Below are positions 48,958 to 56,636 of a stretch of DNA of 56,636 bases, piece after piece; the first letter of the stretch is position 1; every line of letters begins with the position of its first letter. The stretch is from Amycolatopsis sp. A133. GTDB taxonomy: Bacteria; Actinomycetota; Actinomycetes; Mycobacteriales; Pseudonocardiaceae. The stretch lies in contig NZ_JAVHJU010000054.1 in NCBI RefSeq assembly GCF_031082405.1, positions 23,776 through 80,411 on the forward strand. Direction: 5' to 3'. The position numbers and the translations under genes are program-made. The notes beneath the pieces were generated by a model. That model was not told the origin of the DNA and made no database searches. It saw only the letters and a program-made list of their open reading frames with translations.

Positions 48958-50485
48958 CGACCTCGTCGAAGCCGTCGAGGTGCGCGGGGCGGTGGGTGAC
49001 GAGGACGACACTGCCCTTCGCCTGCCCCAGCACCCGCTTGAGGACGGCGTCGCCGTGGTCCGGGTCGAGACCTTCGACGGGCTCGTCGAGCACCAGCACC
49101 GGCGGTGCCGCCAGTACCGCACGGGCGAGGACCAGCCGCTGCCGCTGACCACCGGACAGCGCTTCGCCGTCCGGGCCGGTGCCGCGGTCGAGGTCCAGGT
49201 CGAACCCGGCGGTCGCGCAGGCTTCCCGCAGCTCTTCGTCGCTCGCCCCGGGCTTCGCGAGCAGGAGGTTCTCGCGGACGGTCGTGTGGAAGACGTGGGC
49301 GTCGGCTTCGGCGCCCGAGATGATTTCCGGCAGGTCGGCGTACTCGGCGAGCGGGTGGCCGTCGAGGGTCACCTCGCCGTCCGTGGGGGTTTCGCGGCCG
49401 AGCAGGAGGCGGAGCAGCGTCGTCTTGCCGGCCCCGCTGGGGCCGAGGATGCCGACGCGCTTGCCGGGCGGGAGGTCGAGGTCGATGCCCTTCAGCGCCG
49501 GCGGACGGCCCGGGTGGCGGACGCCGGCCTTGCCGAGCCGGAAGTGGCCGTCCCGCGCGGTGCGGGTGCCTTCCGCAACGGCGGGCTCGGCGAGCACGGC
49601 CCGCACGCGCGCGGCGGACGCGCGGATCTCCGGCACGCGCCGGGCGGCGCCGATCAGCGGGAGGACGACCTCGAACGCCGTCACGGCGGCCAGGGTCAGT
49701 GCCGCGGTCCACGGCACGGAGGCGTGGCAGAGCAGGCTGACGGCGACGGCCGTGACCAGCTGGACGAGCACGCCGGCGGCGGTGAGCAGGGCGGTCCGGC
49801 CGGCGGTCGCCCGCTCGCGGGCGGCGATCCGGTCGACCAGGTGCGTCGCCCGGTCCCGGTGTTCGCCGAATACGCCCGCGGCGACGAGCTCCCGGTGCCC
49901 GGTGACGAGCTCGACCGCGCGTTCGGCCAGTTCGGCGCGCTGCGGGGCGCCGTCCCGGGCGGCCGCGCGGGTGGTGCGGACGACCAGCCACGGCAGGAGC
50001 CCGCCGGCGGTGAGCAGCCCGGCGGCGAGCACGGCGGCCGCCGGAGCCGACGCGGTGGCGGTGACGCCGACGGCGGTCACCCCGACGAGCGCGGCCACCC
50101 CGGCGGGCAGCAGCCACCGCAGGACGGCGTCCTGCAGAGCGTCCACATCGGACACGAGCCGGGTGACGAGGTCCCCGCCGGAGTACCGCGTACCGGGCAC
50201 GAGGGCCTGGTAGACGCGGGTGCGCAGGGTGCCGAGCCAGCGCAGGACGACTTCGTGCCCGGCGAGCCGTTCGGCGTACCGGAGGCCGCCGCGCAGGAGG
50301 GCGAGGGTGCGGACGGCCACGATGGCAACGGTGAGCGCGCCGAGCGGAGGTCGTTCGGCGGCGCGCAGGAGCAGCCAGGCGGCCGTGGCCATGAGCGCGA
50401 GGGCGGCGAGTTCGGCGCCGGCGCCGAGGAGGGCGGCGCGGAAGAGGCGGCGGAGGTCCTTGGCGGACACGGCCCAGAGGTTCAC
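48893..50485 (-). CDS. cydC: ABC exporter CydC for cytochrome bd assembly
   Basis: This 530-residue fused membrane/ATPase half-transporter, with CydD, exports thiols or heme-related reductant needed for bd oxidase assembly. It has six membrane helices (about 1-310) and an ATPase with Walker A GPSGAGKTTLL, a degenerate Q-loop region (LPEIISGAEADAHVFHTTV), signature LSGGQRQRL and Walker B VLVLDEPVEGLD. GTG 50485 overlaps the cydD stop as GTGA. Its C-terminus overlaps gpgS tail to tail. Confidence 0.93.
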   Translation of the reverse strand: MNLWAVSAKDLRRLFRAALLGAGAELAALALMATAAWLLLRAAERPPLGALTVAIVAVRTLALLRGGLRYAERLAGHEVVLRWLGTLRTRVYQALVPGTRYSGGDLVTRLVSDVDALQDAVLRWLLPAGVAALVGVTAVGVTATASAPAAAVLAAGLLTAGGLLPWLVVRTTRAAARDGAPQRAELAERAVELVTGHRELVAAGVFGEHRDRATHLVDRIAARERATAGRTALLTAAGVLVQLVTAVAVSLLCHASVPWTAALTLAAVTAFEVVLPLIGAARRVPEIRASAARVRAVLAEPAVAEGTRTARDGHFRLGKAGVRHPGRPPALKGIDLDLPPGKRVGILGPSGAGKTTLLRLLLGRETPTDGEVTLDGHPLAEYADLPEIISGAEADAHVFHTTVRENLLLAKPGASDEELREACATAGFDLDLDRGTGPDGEALSGGQRQRLVLARAVLAAPPVLVLDEPVEGLDPDHGDAVLKRVLGQAKGSVVLVTHRPAHLDGFDEVVTLEDGRALPASAADRRRGRS

Positions 50486-52038
50486 GCGGCCACCTCCGGG
50501 CAGAGGCGGCCGCCGCGGAGCTCGAGCACCCGGTCGGCCAGCGAAACCATCGCGGGGCGGTGGGCCACCAGCAGTGCCGTCCGCCCGGGCAGCAGCCGCC
50601 GGGTGGCCGACAGCACCGCTTCCTCCGTCTTGGTGTCCAGCCGGGCGGTCGGTTCGTCGAACAGCAGCAGCCCCGCCGAAGTCCGGGCCAGCGCCCGCGC
50701 GAGGCCCACTCGCTGCCGCTGCCCGGCCGACAGGACCGCACCCAGCTCGCCCACCGGTGTGGCGTACCCCGCAGGCAACCCCGCGGCCACGGCGTCCAAC
50801 GCCGCCGCCCGGGCCGCCGACGGCACGTCGGCCGAGGGAACGCCGAGAGAGATGTTCGACGCCAGCGATCCGCGGAACAGCGTCGGCCGCTGGGGCACCC
50901 AGGCCACGTCGGCGAGCCAGCCGGAGGGCGACAGCGAACGCAGGTCGACGCCGTCGACGAGCACGCGTCCCGACGACGGCGTCACGAACCCCAGCAGCAC
51001 CGCCAGCACCGTGCTCTTCCCCGCCCCGCTGGGTCCGGTCAGCGCCACGCGGGCACCGGCAGGCACACAGAAGTCCACTTCGGACAATGCGGGCACCCCG
51101 TCGTAGGACACCGAGACCCGTTCGAAGACCACGGAAGGCGCGCCCCGCCGCCGGCACCGCGCCCCGGACGGCACCGGAACCACCGGCACGGCGAGCGCCT
51201 CCCGCACCGCGGCCAGCCCTTCCGCCGCCGCGTGGAACTTCGCGCCGGCCGCCCGCAGGGGCAGGTAGGCCTCCGGCGTCAACAGCAGGACCAGCAGCGC
51301 CGTCCGCGCGTCCAGCCCGCCCGAGAGCAACCGGAACCCGATCGGCACCGCGACCAGCGCCACCGACATCGTCGCCACCAGTTCCAGCACCAGCGCCGAC
51401 AGGAACGCCACCCGCAGCGTCTTCATGGTCGCGTCGGCGTGCGCCCGGGCCATCGCCTGGACCGTCGACGCCTGCGCGGCCGCCCGGCCGAACACCTTCA
51501 GCGTCCCGAGCCCGCGCACGACGTCGAGGAAGTGGCCGCCGAGCTTCGTCAGCAGCTGCCACTGGACGGAGGCCTTCGTGTGCTTCCCGACCAGGACCGC
51601 GAACACCGGGATCAGCGGCAAGGTGGCCACCACGACGAGCGCCGAGGCCAGGTCCGTGGTGCCCAGCCGTACGAGCACCGCCGCGGGCACGACCACCGAC
51701 ACGACCAGCGACGGCAGGTACCCCGTCAAGTAGCTGTCGGTGGCGTCGACCCCGCGCGTCACCTGCGTCGCGACGACGCCCGCGCGGTCCGAAGCCGAGC
51801 CGAGCAGCCGACGGCGCAAGGCACCGCGCACCGATGCCGCGAACCGTCCACTGAGGACGCCGTGGCCCCACGAAAGCGCCACCCGCGCCGCGATGGCCAC
51901 GGCCAGGAACAGCGAAACACCGCCACCGGTGAGCAGGGTGGCGAGCCCTTCGGCCTGGAGGAGCACCGAAACCGCGGTCAGCACCGCGAGCAGGGCCAAA
52001 GCGAAGAGGTACCGCCGGAGTCCGGGCAGCGCAGGCAC
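50482..52038 (-). CDS. cydD: ABC exporter CydD for cytochrome bd assembly
   Basis: This 518-residue partner of CydC has six membrane helices (about 10-300) and an ATPase domain: Walker A GPSGAGKSTVL, Q-loop WVPQRPTLF, signature LSAGQRQRV (Ala replacing the first Gly of LSGGQ) and Walker B LLLFDEPTARLD. The GTG start, 9 nt after cydB, has GGGGGA nearby. It is coupled to cydC by a GTGA overlap. The operon order cydA-B-D-C is the usual actinobacterial one. Confidence 0.93.
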   Translation of the reverse strand: MPALPGLRRYLFALALLAVLTAVSVLLQAEGLATLLTGGGVSLFLAVAIAARVALSWGHGVLSGRFAASVRGALRRRLLGSASDRAGVVATQVTRGVDATDSYLTGYLPSLVVSVVVPAAVLVRLGTTDLASALVVVATLPLIPVFAVLVGKHTKASVQWQLLTKLGGHFLDVVRGLGTLKVFGRAAAQASTVQAMARAHADATMKTLRVAFLSALVLELVATMSVALVAVPIGFRLLSGGLDARTALLVLLLTPEAYLPLRAAGAKFHAAAEGLAAVREALAVPVVPVPSGARCRRRGAPSVVFERVSVSYDGVPALSEVDFCVPAGARVALTGPSGAGKSTVLAVLLGFVTPSSGRVLVDGVDLRSLSPSGWLADVAWVPQRPTLFRGSLASNISLGVPSADVPSAARAAALDAVAAGLPAGYATPVGELGAVLSAGQRQRVGLARALARTSAGLLLFDEPTARLDTKTEEAVLSATRRLLPGRTALLVAHRPAMVSLADRVLELRGGRLCPEVAA

Positions 52039-52047
52039 GGCGTCCCC

Positions 52048-53034
<987 letters not shown>

Positions 53035-53036
53035 GG

Positions 53037-54197
53037 TCAGACTCCGCTCAGGACGGGCAGCTCGGCGGGCTCGTCGGCCGGGTCCGGGCCGCGCTTGGCG
53101 ACCCGCGCCATGAGCACCCAGTCGGCCACCGCGAGCGCGGCGAACAGCAGCGAGAAAGCGATGAAGGAGAACAGGATCTGGCCGGCGGGGACGTCCGCGA
53201 TCGCGTCGGCGGTGCGCAGCTCGCCCCAGACGAGCCACGGCTGGCGGCCGAGCTCGCGCACCAGCCAGCCGAGGATCGCGGCCACGAACGGCAGCGGGAT
53301 CGCCGCGACCATCAGGTGGTGCAGGAACCGCGCCTTGGTGACCCGGTTCCGGATCAGCAGCAGCGCGCCCAGCAGGGCGCAGAGGAGCATGACGAACCCG
53401 AGCACGATCATCAGGCCGAGCGGCAGGCCGACCGCGCTGTCCTTGAGCTTGTCGGGCTGGTACTTCCGCAGCTCACCGAACTGCGCGAAGCCCTGGTTGA
53501 CGACGAAGATCGCGCCGAGCAGCGCCGCCACCACGCCGACGCGCATCGACCGGCGGAAGAACTCGACCTCGGGCGTGCGCTTGAGGAAGTGCCAGGCGCT
53601 GACGCCGACCACGAAGAACCCGCCGGTCAGGACGGCCGCGCCGACGATGTGCGGCAGCGAAGCCGCCAGTGCCGGGTTGCCGAACAGCGCGCCGAAGTCG
53701 TCGAGGCGCAGCGTGCCGCCCTCGGCGTGGCTGCCGACGGGGTTCTGCAGGAACGAGTTGGCCAGCATGATGAACAGCGCCGACGCGTACGCGGTCAGCG
53801 TGACCAGCCACAGCAGCGTCAGGTGCAGCCACTTGTTCATCCGCCCGAAGCCGAAGATCCACAGACCGAGGAACGTCGACTCCAGGAAGAACGCGACCAG
53901 CGCCTCGATGGCCAGCGGCGCACCGAAGACGTCGCCTGCGAAGGCGGAGAGCCCGGTCCAGGTCAGCCCGAACTGGAACTCCATCACGATGCCCGTGGCG
54001 ATCCCCAGCGCGTAGTTGATCACGTACAGGCGGCCCCAGAACCGCGTCATCCGCAGGAGCTCGGGTTTGCCGCCGAGCGTCCAGCGCGTCTGCATCACGG
54101 CCACCAGCGTGACCAGCCCCAGCGTGAGCAGCACGAACAGGAAGTGCAGCGATGTCGTCGTCGCGAACTGGAGTCTCGCGATCGGAAGAGCGTTCAT
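53037..54197 (-). CDS. cydA: Cytochrome bd oxidase subunit I, lacking most of the Q-loop
   Basis: This 386-residue subunit carries the heme ligands seen in CydA: H18, E98 and E106 (EALVAFFLESTF), H183 (SLPHIVG) and M263, plus GRQPW (317-321). Canonical proteins are about 480-520 residues. The missing part lies between GFAQFGELRKYQPDKLK (236-252) and the next helix (about 258), where the quinol-binding Q-loop should be. K250 aligns with the conserved Q-loop Lys, but the following Glu is absent. ATG 54197 follows TAGCCT by 6 nt (leaderless). Confidence 0.9.
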   Translation of the reverse strand: MNALPIARLQFATTTSLHFLFVLLTLGLVTLVAVMQTRWTLGGKPELLRMTRFWGRLYVINYALGIATGIVMEFQFGLTWTGLSAFAGDVFGAPLAIEALVAFFLESTFLGLWIFGFGRMNKWLHLTLLWLVTLTAYASALFIMLANSFLQNPVGSHAEGGTLRLDDFGALFGNPALAASLPHIVGAAVLTGGFFVVGVSAWHFLKRTPEVEFFRRSMRVGVVAALLGAIFVVNQGFAQFGELRKYQPDKLKDSAVGLPLGLMIVLGFVMLLCALLGALLLIRNRVTKARFLHHLMVAAIPLPFVAAILGWLVRELGRQPWLVWGELRTADAIADVPAGQILFSFIAFSLLFAALAVADWVLMARVAKRGPDPADEPAELPVLSGV

Positions 54198-54249
54198 GTA
54201 GGCAGGCTACACATAGACTGGCTACATGTAGCAAGGCGACGTGTAGACT
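54197..54249. promoter_or_regulatory. cydA/PadR divergent promoter and TGTAG operator cluster
   Basis: Minus-strand TAGCCT (54204-54209) is the cydA -10; plus-strand TAGACT (54244-54249) precedes the PadR gene. Five TGTAG/CTACA half-sites lie between: TGTAG-N5-CTACA (54197-54211), GCTACATGTAGC (54221-54232) and TGTAG (54242-54246). TAGACTG is repeated 30 bp apart (54214, 54244). A PadR dimer is the expected ligand. Confidence 0.6.
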
Positions 54250-54257
54250 GCTTACCC

Positions 54258-54575
54258 ATGAAGGCGGACACCCTGCGCGGACACCTCGACGCGCTGCTGC
54301 TGGCCGTGCTCGACGGCCGGAAACTGCACGGCTACGCGATCATCGAGGCGCTCCAGCTGCGCAGCGACGGCGCGCTCGACCTGCCGACCGGCACCGTCTA
54401 CCCGGCGCTGCGCCGCCTCGAGCGGGCCGGCTGGCTGTCCAGCGAATGGGACGTCGTGTCCGGCCGCAAGCGCCGCACCTACCGGCTCACCCGCTCCGGC
54501 GAGCAGGCACTGGCCGCCGAACGCACGGAATGGCGGGAGTTCACCGCGGTCATCGGGGGAGTGCTGGAAGCATGA
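54258..54575 (+). CDS. PadR family regulator
   Basis: This 105-residue PadR winged helix shows LDALLLAVLDGRKLHGYAIIEAL, LPTGTVYPALRRLERAGWLSSEWD and the family wing RKRRTYRLTRSGEQAL. It is divergent from cydA with 60 bp between starts packed with TGTAG half-sites, so it probably controls the oxidase operon, itself and the membrane gene overlapping its stop (ATGA). A signal is unknown. Confidence 0.92.
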   Translation: MKADTLRGHLDALLLAVLDGRKLHGYAIIEALQLRSDGALDLPTGTVYPALRRLERAGWLSSEWDVVSGRKRRTYRLTRSGEQALAAERTEWREFTAVIGGVLEA

Positions 54576-55240
54576 TCGACGCGTACCTGGGGGACCTCGA
54601 CCGGCGGCTGCACGGCTGCGGCCGGTTCAAGGCCGACCTGCTGGCCGAGGCCCGCGACGGGCTGCACGACGCCGCCGACGCGTACCGCGCGGGCGGGTGG
54701 ACCGACGAGGAAGCCGAGCGTCGCGCCGTCGCCGACTTCGGCCCGGCGGCGGTCGTCGCCCGCGACTACCAGGCCGAACTGGGCATGCTCAGCGGCGTCC
54801 GCACGCTGTGGAAGCTGGTGCTGGGCGTCCCGGCGATGCAGACCGCGTGGGACTACGCGAGGATCCTCACCTTCGGCGAGTGGACGCGGCTCTCGACGCC
54901 GACGCCGGAGTGGTACAAGGTCGTCACCCACGCCGCCCACGGCGCGGTGTTCGTCGTGCCGGTCATCGGGTTGCTCGCGCTGCTCGGCATCCGCTGGCTG
55001 AGCCGGCGGCTGGACGGCACCGGGCTGGCCCGGTTCTGCGGGGTGCTGATCGCCGTGGCCGTCGGCGTCAACCTCGCCTCGGTCGGGCTGCTGATCTCGG
55101 CGACCGGGTTCGTCGACGTCTCGCGGCTGTTCCTGAGCGTCCCGTGCGCCTTGCTGATGGTCGCCTGGGTGCTGCTTTCCCTCCGGCTCGTCGTGCTCGC
55201 GAGACGTTCCTGGGGTGGGTATGCCACGATCGTCGCGTGA
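54572..55240 (+). CDS. Membrane protein with N-terminal HAAS-like domain
   Basis: This 222-residue protein begins with a cytoplasmic helical domain (about 1-65; YLGDLDRRLHGCGRFKADLLAEARDGLHDA, WTDEEAERRAVADFG) of the type found beside PadR regulators. About four hydrophobic segments follow (about 115-215). PadR-HAAS gene pairs are common; the HAAS protein is thought to be the regulator's partner or target. It overlaps PadR by 4 nt and the next gene by 4 nt. Confidence 0.82.
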   Translation: MIDAYLGDLDRRLHGCGRFKADLLAEARDGLHDAADAYRAGGWTDEEAERRAVADFGPAAVVARDYQAELGMLSGVRTLWKLVLGVPAMQTAWDYARILTFGEWTRLSTPTPEWYKVVTHAAHGAVFVVPVIGLLALLGIRWLSRRLDGTGLARFCGVLIAVAVGVNLASVGLLISATGFVDVSRLFLSVPCALLMVAWVLLSLRLVVLARRSWGGYATIVA

Positions 55241-55560
55241 CGACCGCGCTGATCTACCTCGTAGTCATGCTGCTGGTGGCGGCCGTGGTGTTCCTGCTCG
55301 CCGCCGTGGTCTTCGGCCGGGGTGAGGAGCTCGCCCCGCTGCCGCCGGGCAGCTCGCCCACGCGGCTGCCCGCCGAGGACATCACCGGCGAGGATCTGGC
55401 CGACGTCCGCTTCCAGCTGGTGCTGCGCGGCTACAAGATGTCCGAAGTGGACTGGGTGATGCGGCGGCTCGGCGTCGAGCTGGACGAGCTGCGCGCCCGT
55501 GTCGCCGAGCTGGAGCAGCGGGAGCGCGAGCGGGAGAGCTCGCCCGAGGCTTCCCCGTGA
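55237..55560 (+). CDS. DivIVA-domain membrane protein (Rv1209-like)
   Basis: This 107-residue protein has one N-terminal transmembrane helix (ALIYLVVMLLVAAVVFLLAAVVF), a short linker, then a DivIVA-type motif (FQLVLRGYKMSEVDWVMRRL) and a coiled coil (about 80-100). It resembles mycobacterial Rv1209, also between gpgS and tag. It may place or sense polar growth; inference only. GTG 55237 overlaps the preceding stop, and CACGAT (55225-55230) 6 nt upstream could give a separate leaderless mRNA. Confidence 0.85.
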   Translation: MTTALIYLVVMLLVAAVVFLLAAVVFGRGEELAPLPPGSSPTRLPAEDITGEDLADVRFQLVLRGYKMSEVDWVMRRLGVELDELRARVAELEQRERERESSPEASP

Positions 55561-56015
55561 CGGACCTGATCCTCTCGGTCGAGGTCCGCGCCCCGGCCGG
55601 GACGACCTGGCTCGCGCTGACGGACTGGGCGCGCCAGGGCGAGTGGATGCTCGGCACCGAGGTCGCGGTGGTCGAGGGCAACGGCCGCAGCGTCGGGTCG
55701 CGGCTGTCGGCGTTCACCGGCGTGGCCGGCCTCGGGTTCACCGACACCATGGAGATCACCAGCTGGGAGCCGCCGCTGCGGTGCGGCGTCCGGCACCTCG
55801 GCAGTTTTGTGCAGGGCACCGGCGTGTTCCAAGTGGTCCCGAAGGGCGCGACGCGCTCGACGTTCGTCTGGGCCGAGCACCTGCGGCTGCCGTTCGGGCC
55901 GCTGGGCCGGCTCGGCTGGCCGGTCGTGCGGCCGGCGTTCGCGCTGGGGGTGCGCCAGTCGCTGCGGCGGTTCGCGCGGTTCGCGGAGAACTATTCGGTG
56001 GGTGGGGATGAGTGA
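55557..56015 (+). CDS. SRPBCC family protein
   Basis: This 152-residue START-like (SRPBCC/polyketide-cyclase-like) protein starts LILSVEVRAPAGTTWLALTDWARQGEWM and ends in the long C-terminal helix (ALGVRQSLRRFARFAENY). It probably has a hydrophobic ligand pocket; the ligand is unknown. GTG overlaps the previous stop (GTGA) and its end overlaps tag by 8 nt, so it belongs to one operon. Confidence 0.9.
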   Translation: MTDLILSVEVRAPAGTTWLALTDWARQGEWMLGTEVAVVEGNGRSVGSRLSAFTGVAGLGFTDTMEITSWEPPLRCGVRHLGSFVQGTGVFQVVPKGATRSTFVWAEHLRLPFGPLGRLGWPVVRPAFALGVRQSLRRFARFAENYSVGGDE

Positions 56016-56571
56016 GCTGATCGGCGCCGACGGCGTCGCGCGGTGCAGCTGGGGCAATTCGGCCCCGGACTACGCCGACTACCACGACAAGGAGTGGGGC
56101 ACGCCGCTGCACGGGCAGGACGAGCTGTACGAGCGGCTCTGCCTCGAGTCGTTCCAGTCGGGGCTGTCGTGGATCACGATCCTGCGCAAGCGCGAGGGCT
56201 TCCGGAAGGCGTTCAAGCAGTTCAAGCCGGCGAAGGTGGCGAAGTTCGGCGACGCCGACGTCGAGCGGCTCATGCAGGACGCGTCGATCGTGCGGAACCG
56301 GGCGAAGATCCTGGCCGCGATCAAGAACGCGCAGGCCATCGCGGTCTTGGACCGGCCGCTGGACGACCTGCTCTGGTCGTTCGCGCCCGCTGCGCACCGG
56401 CGTCCCGCGACGATGGCCGACGTCCCGGCCATCACCGACGAGTCCAAGGCGATGGCGAAGGAGCTGAAGAAGCGCGGCTTCGTCTTCCTCGGCCCGACGA
56501 CGTGCTACGCGCTGATGCAGGCCACCGGCATGGTCGACGACCACGTCGCGGGCTGCTTCCGGGCCACCTGA
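56008..56571 (+). CDS. tag: DNA-3-methyladenine glycosylase I
   Basis: Tag removes 3-methyladenine from DNA. The 187-residue protein has the zinc-binding N-terminal ARCSWGNSAPDYADYHDKEWG and C-terminal DDHVAGCF, the ELYERLCLESFQSGLSWITILRKRE block with catalytic Glu, and RNRAKILAAI. ATG 56008 overlaps the SRPBCC gene. It matches mycobacterial tagA position. The palindrome at the window end follows its stop. Confidence 0.94.
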   Translation: MSELIGADGVARCSWGNSAPDYADYHDKEWGTPLHGQDELYERLCLESFQSGLSWITILRKREGFRKAFKQFKPAKVAKFGDADVERLMQDASIVRNRAKILAAIKNAQAIAVLDRPLDDLLWSFAPAAHRRPATMADVPAITDESKAMAKELKKRGFVFLGPTTCYALMQATGMVDDHVAGCFRAT

Positions 56572-56594
56572 CGTTCCGGGTCTGCCGCAGCTGT

Positions 56595-56636
56595 CGTGAG
56601 TGGTAAAGCGGGTTCTAACCCGCTTTACCACTCACG
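56595..56636. terminator. Perfect GTGAGTGGTAA-family palindrome
   Basis: This 42-bp palindrome has arms CGTGAGTGGTAAAGCGGGTT and AACCCGCTTTACCACTCACG around CT, 23 nt after tag. It is the best copy of the family and ends the window. Confidence 0.85.

Overview
This is high-GC DNA with dense, often overlapping genes, GTG/TTG starts and many leaderless-looking promoters. It is almost certainly the chromosome of a mycolata-related filamentous actinomycete; gene content and intergenic palindromes suggest family Pseudonocardiaceae, probably Amycolatopsis-like (inference). No rRNA, tRNA, CRISPR, prophage or insertion sequence was recognised.

Region 1 (1-23.6 kb) is a cell-envelope and cofactor F420 block whose gene set recalls the mycobacterial Rv3261-Rv3268 neighbourhood: a TIGR03089 protein, two tandem LytR-CpsA-Psr ligases, rmlB-rmlD (dTDP-rhamnose), wbbL (rhamnosyl linker transferase), the GDP-mannose pyrophosphorylase gene manB, and fbiA-fbiB. 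Inserted between rmlD and wbbL are a secreted protein and five glycosyltransferases, one a GT2-GT4 fusion. Dispersed among these are an NmrA-type reductase, a HhH-GPD DNA glycosylase, a GntR operon with two membrane-anchored Pro/Gln-rich proteins (one apparently frameshifted), a Nudix hydrolase and a double-GNAT protein.

Region 2 (23.6-31.9 kb) holds lysine/diaminopimelate genes (dapC behind ferredoxin fdxA; dapD and dapE), a TetR/FAD-monooxygenase pair with tandem operators, a CHAD protein and two lipoproteins.

Region 3 (31.9-44.3 kb) is an accessory island of secreted degradative enzymes: GH18 chitinase, M28 aminopeptidase, two M4 metalloproteases and a GH9 endoglucanase, with two XRE-TPR regulators. 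The two M4 genes share an extended promoter, and the M4 and M28 genes share a duplicated 3' cassette.

Region 4 (44.3-56.6 kb) resumes a mycobacterial-like order (LOG proteins, gpgS, Rv1209-like protein, tag), interrupted by a zinc-finger response regulator, plsC, and a cydA-B-D-C operon with a divergent PadR gene. CydA lacks most of the quinol-binding Q-loop.

At least four families of perfect palindromes sit at 3' ends of genes, most often between convergent genes. One family, core AGCTTTCACGTGAAAGCT, is also inserted in frame inside the GNAT protein coding sequence. This is the most unusual observation, with the zinc-finger response regulator and the Q-loop-less CydA next.
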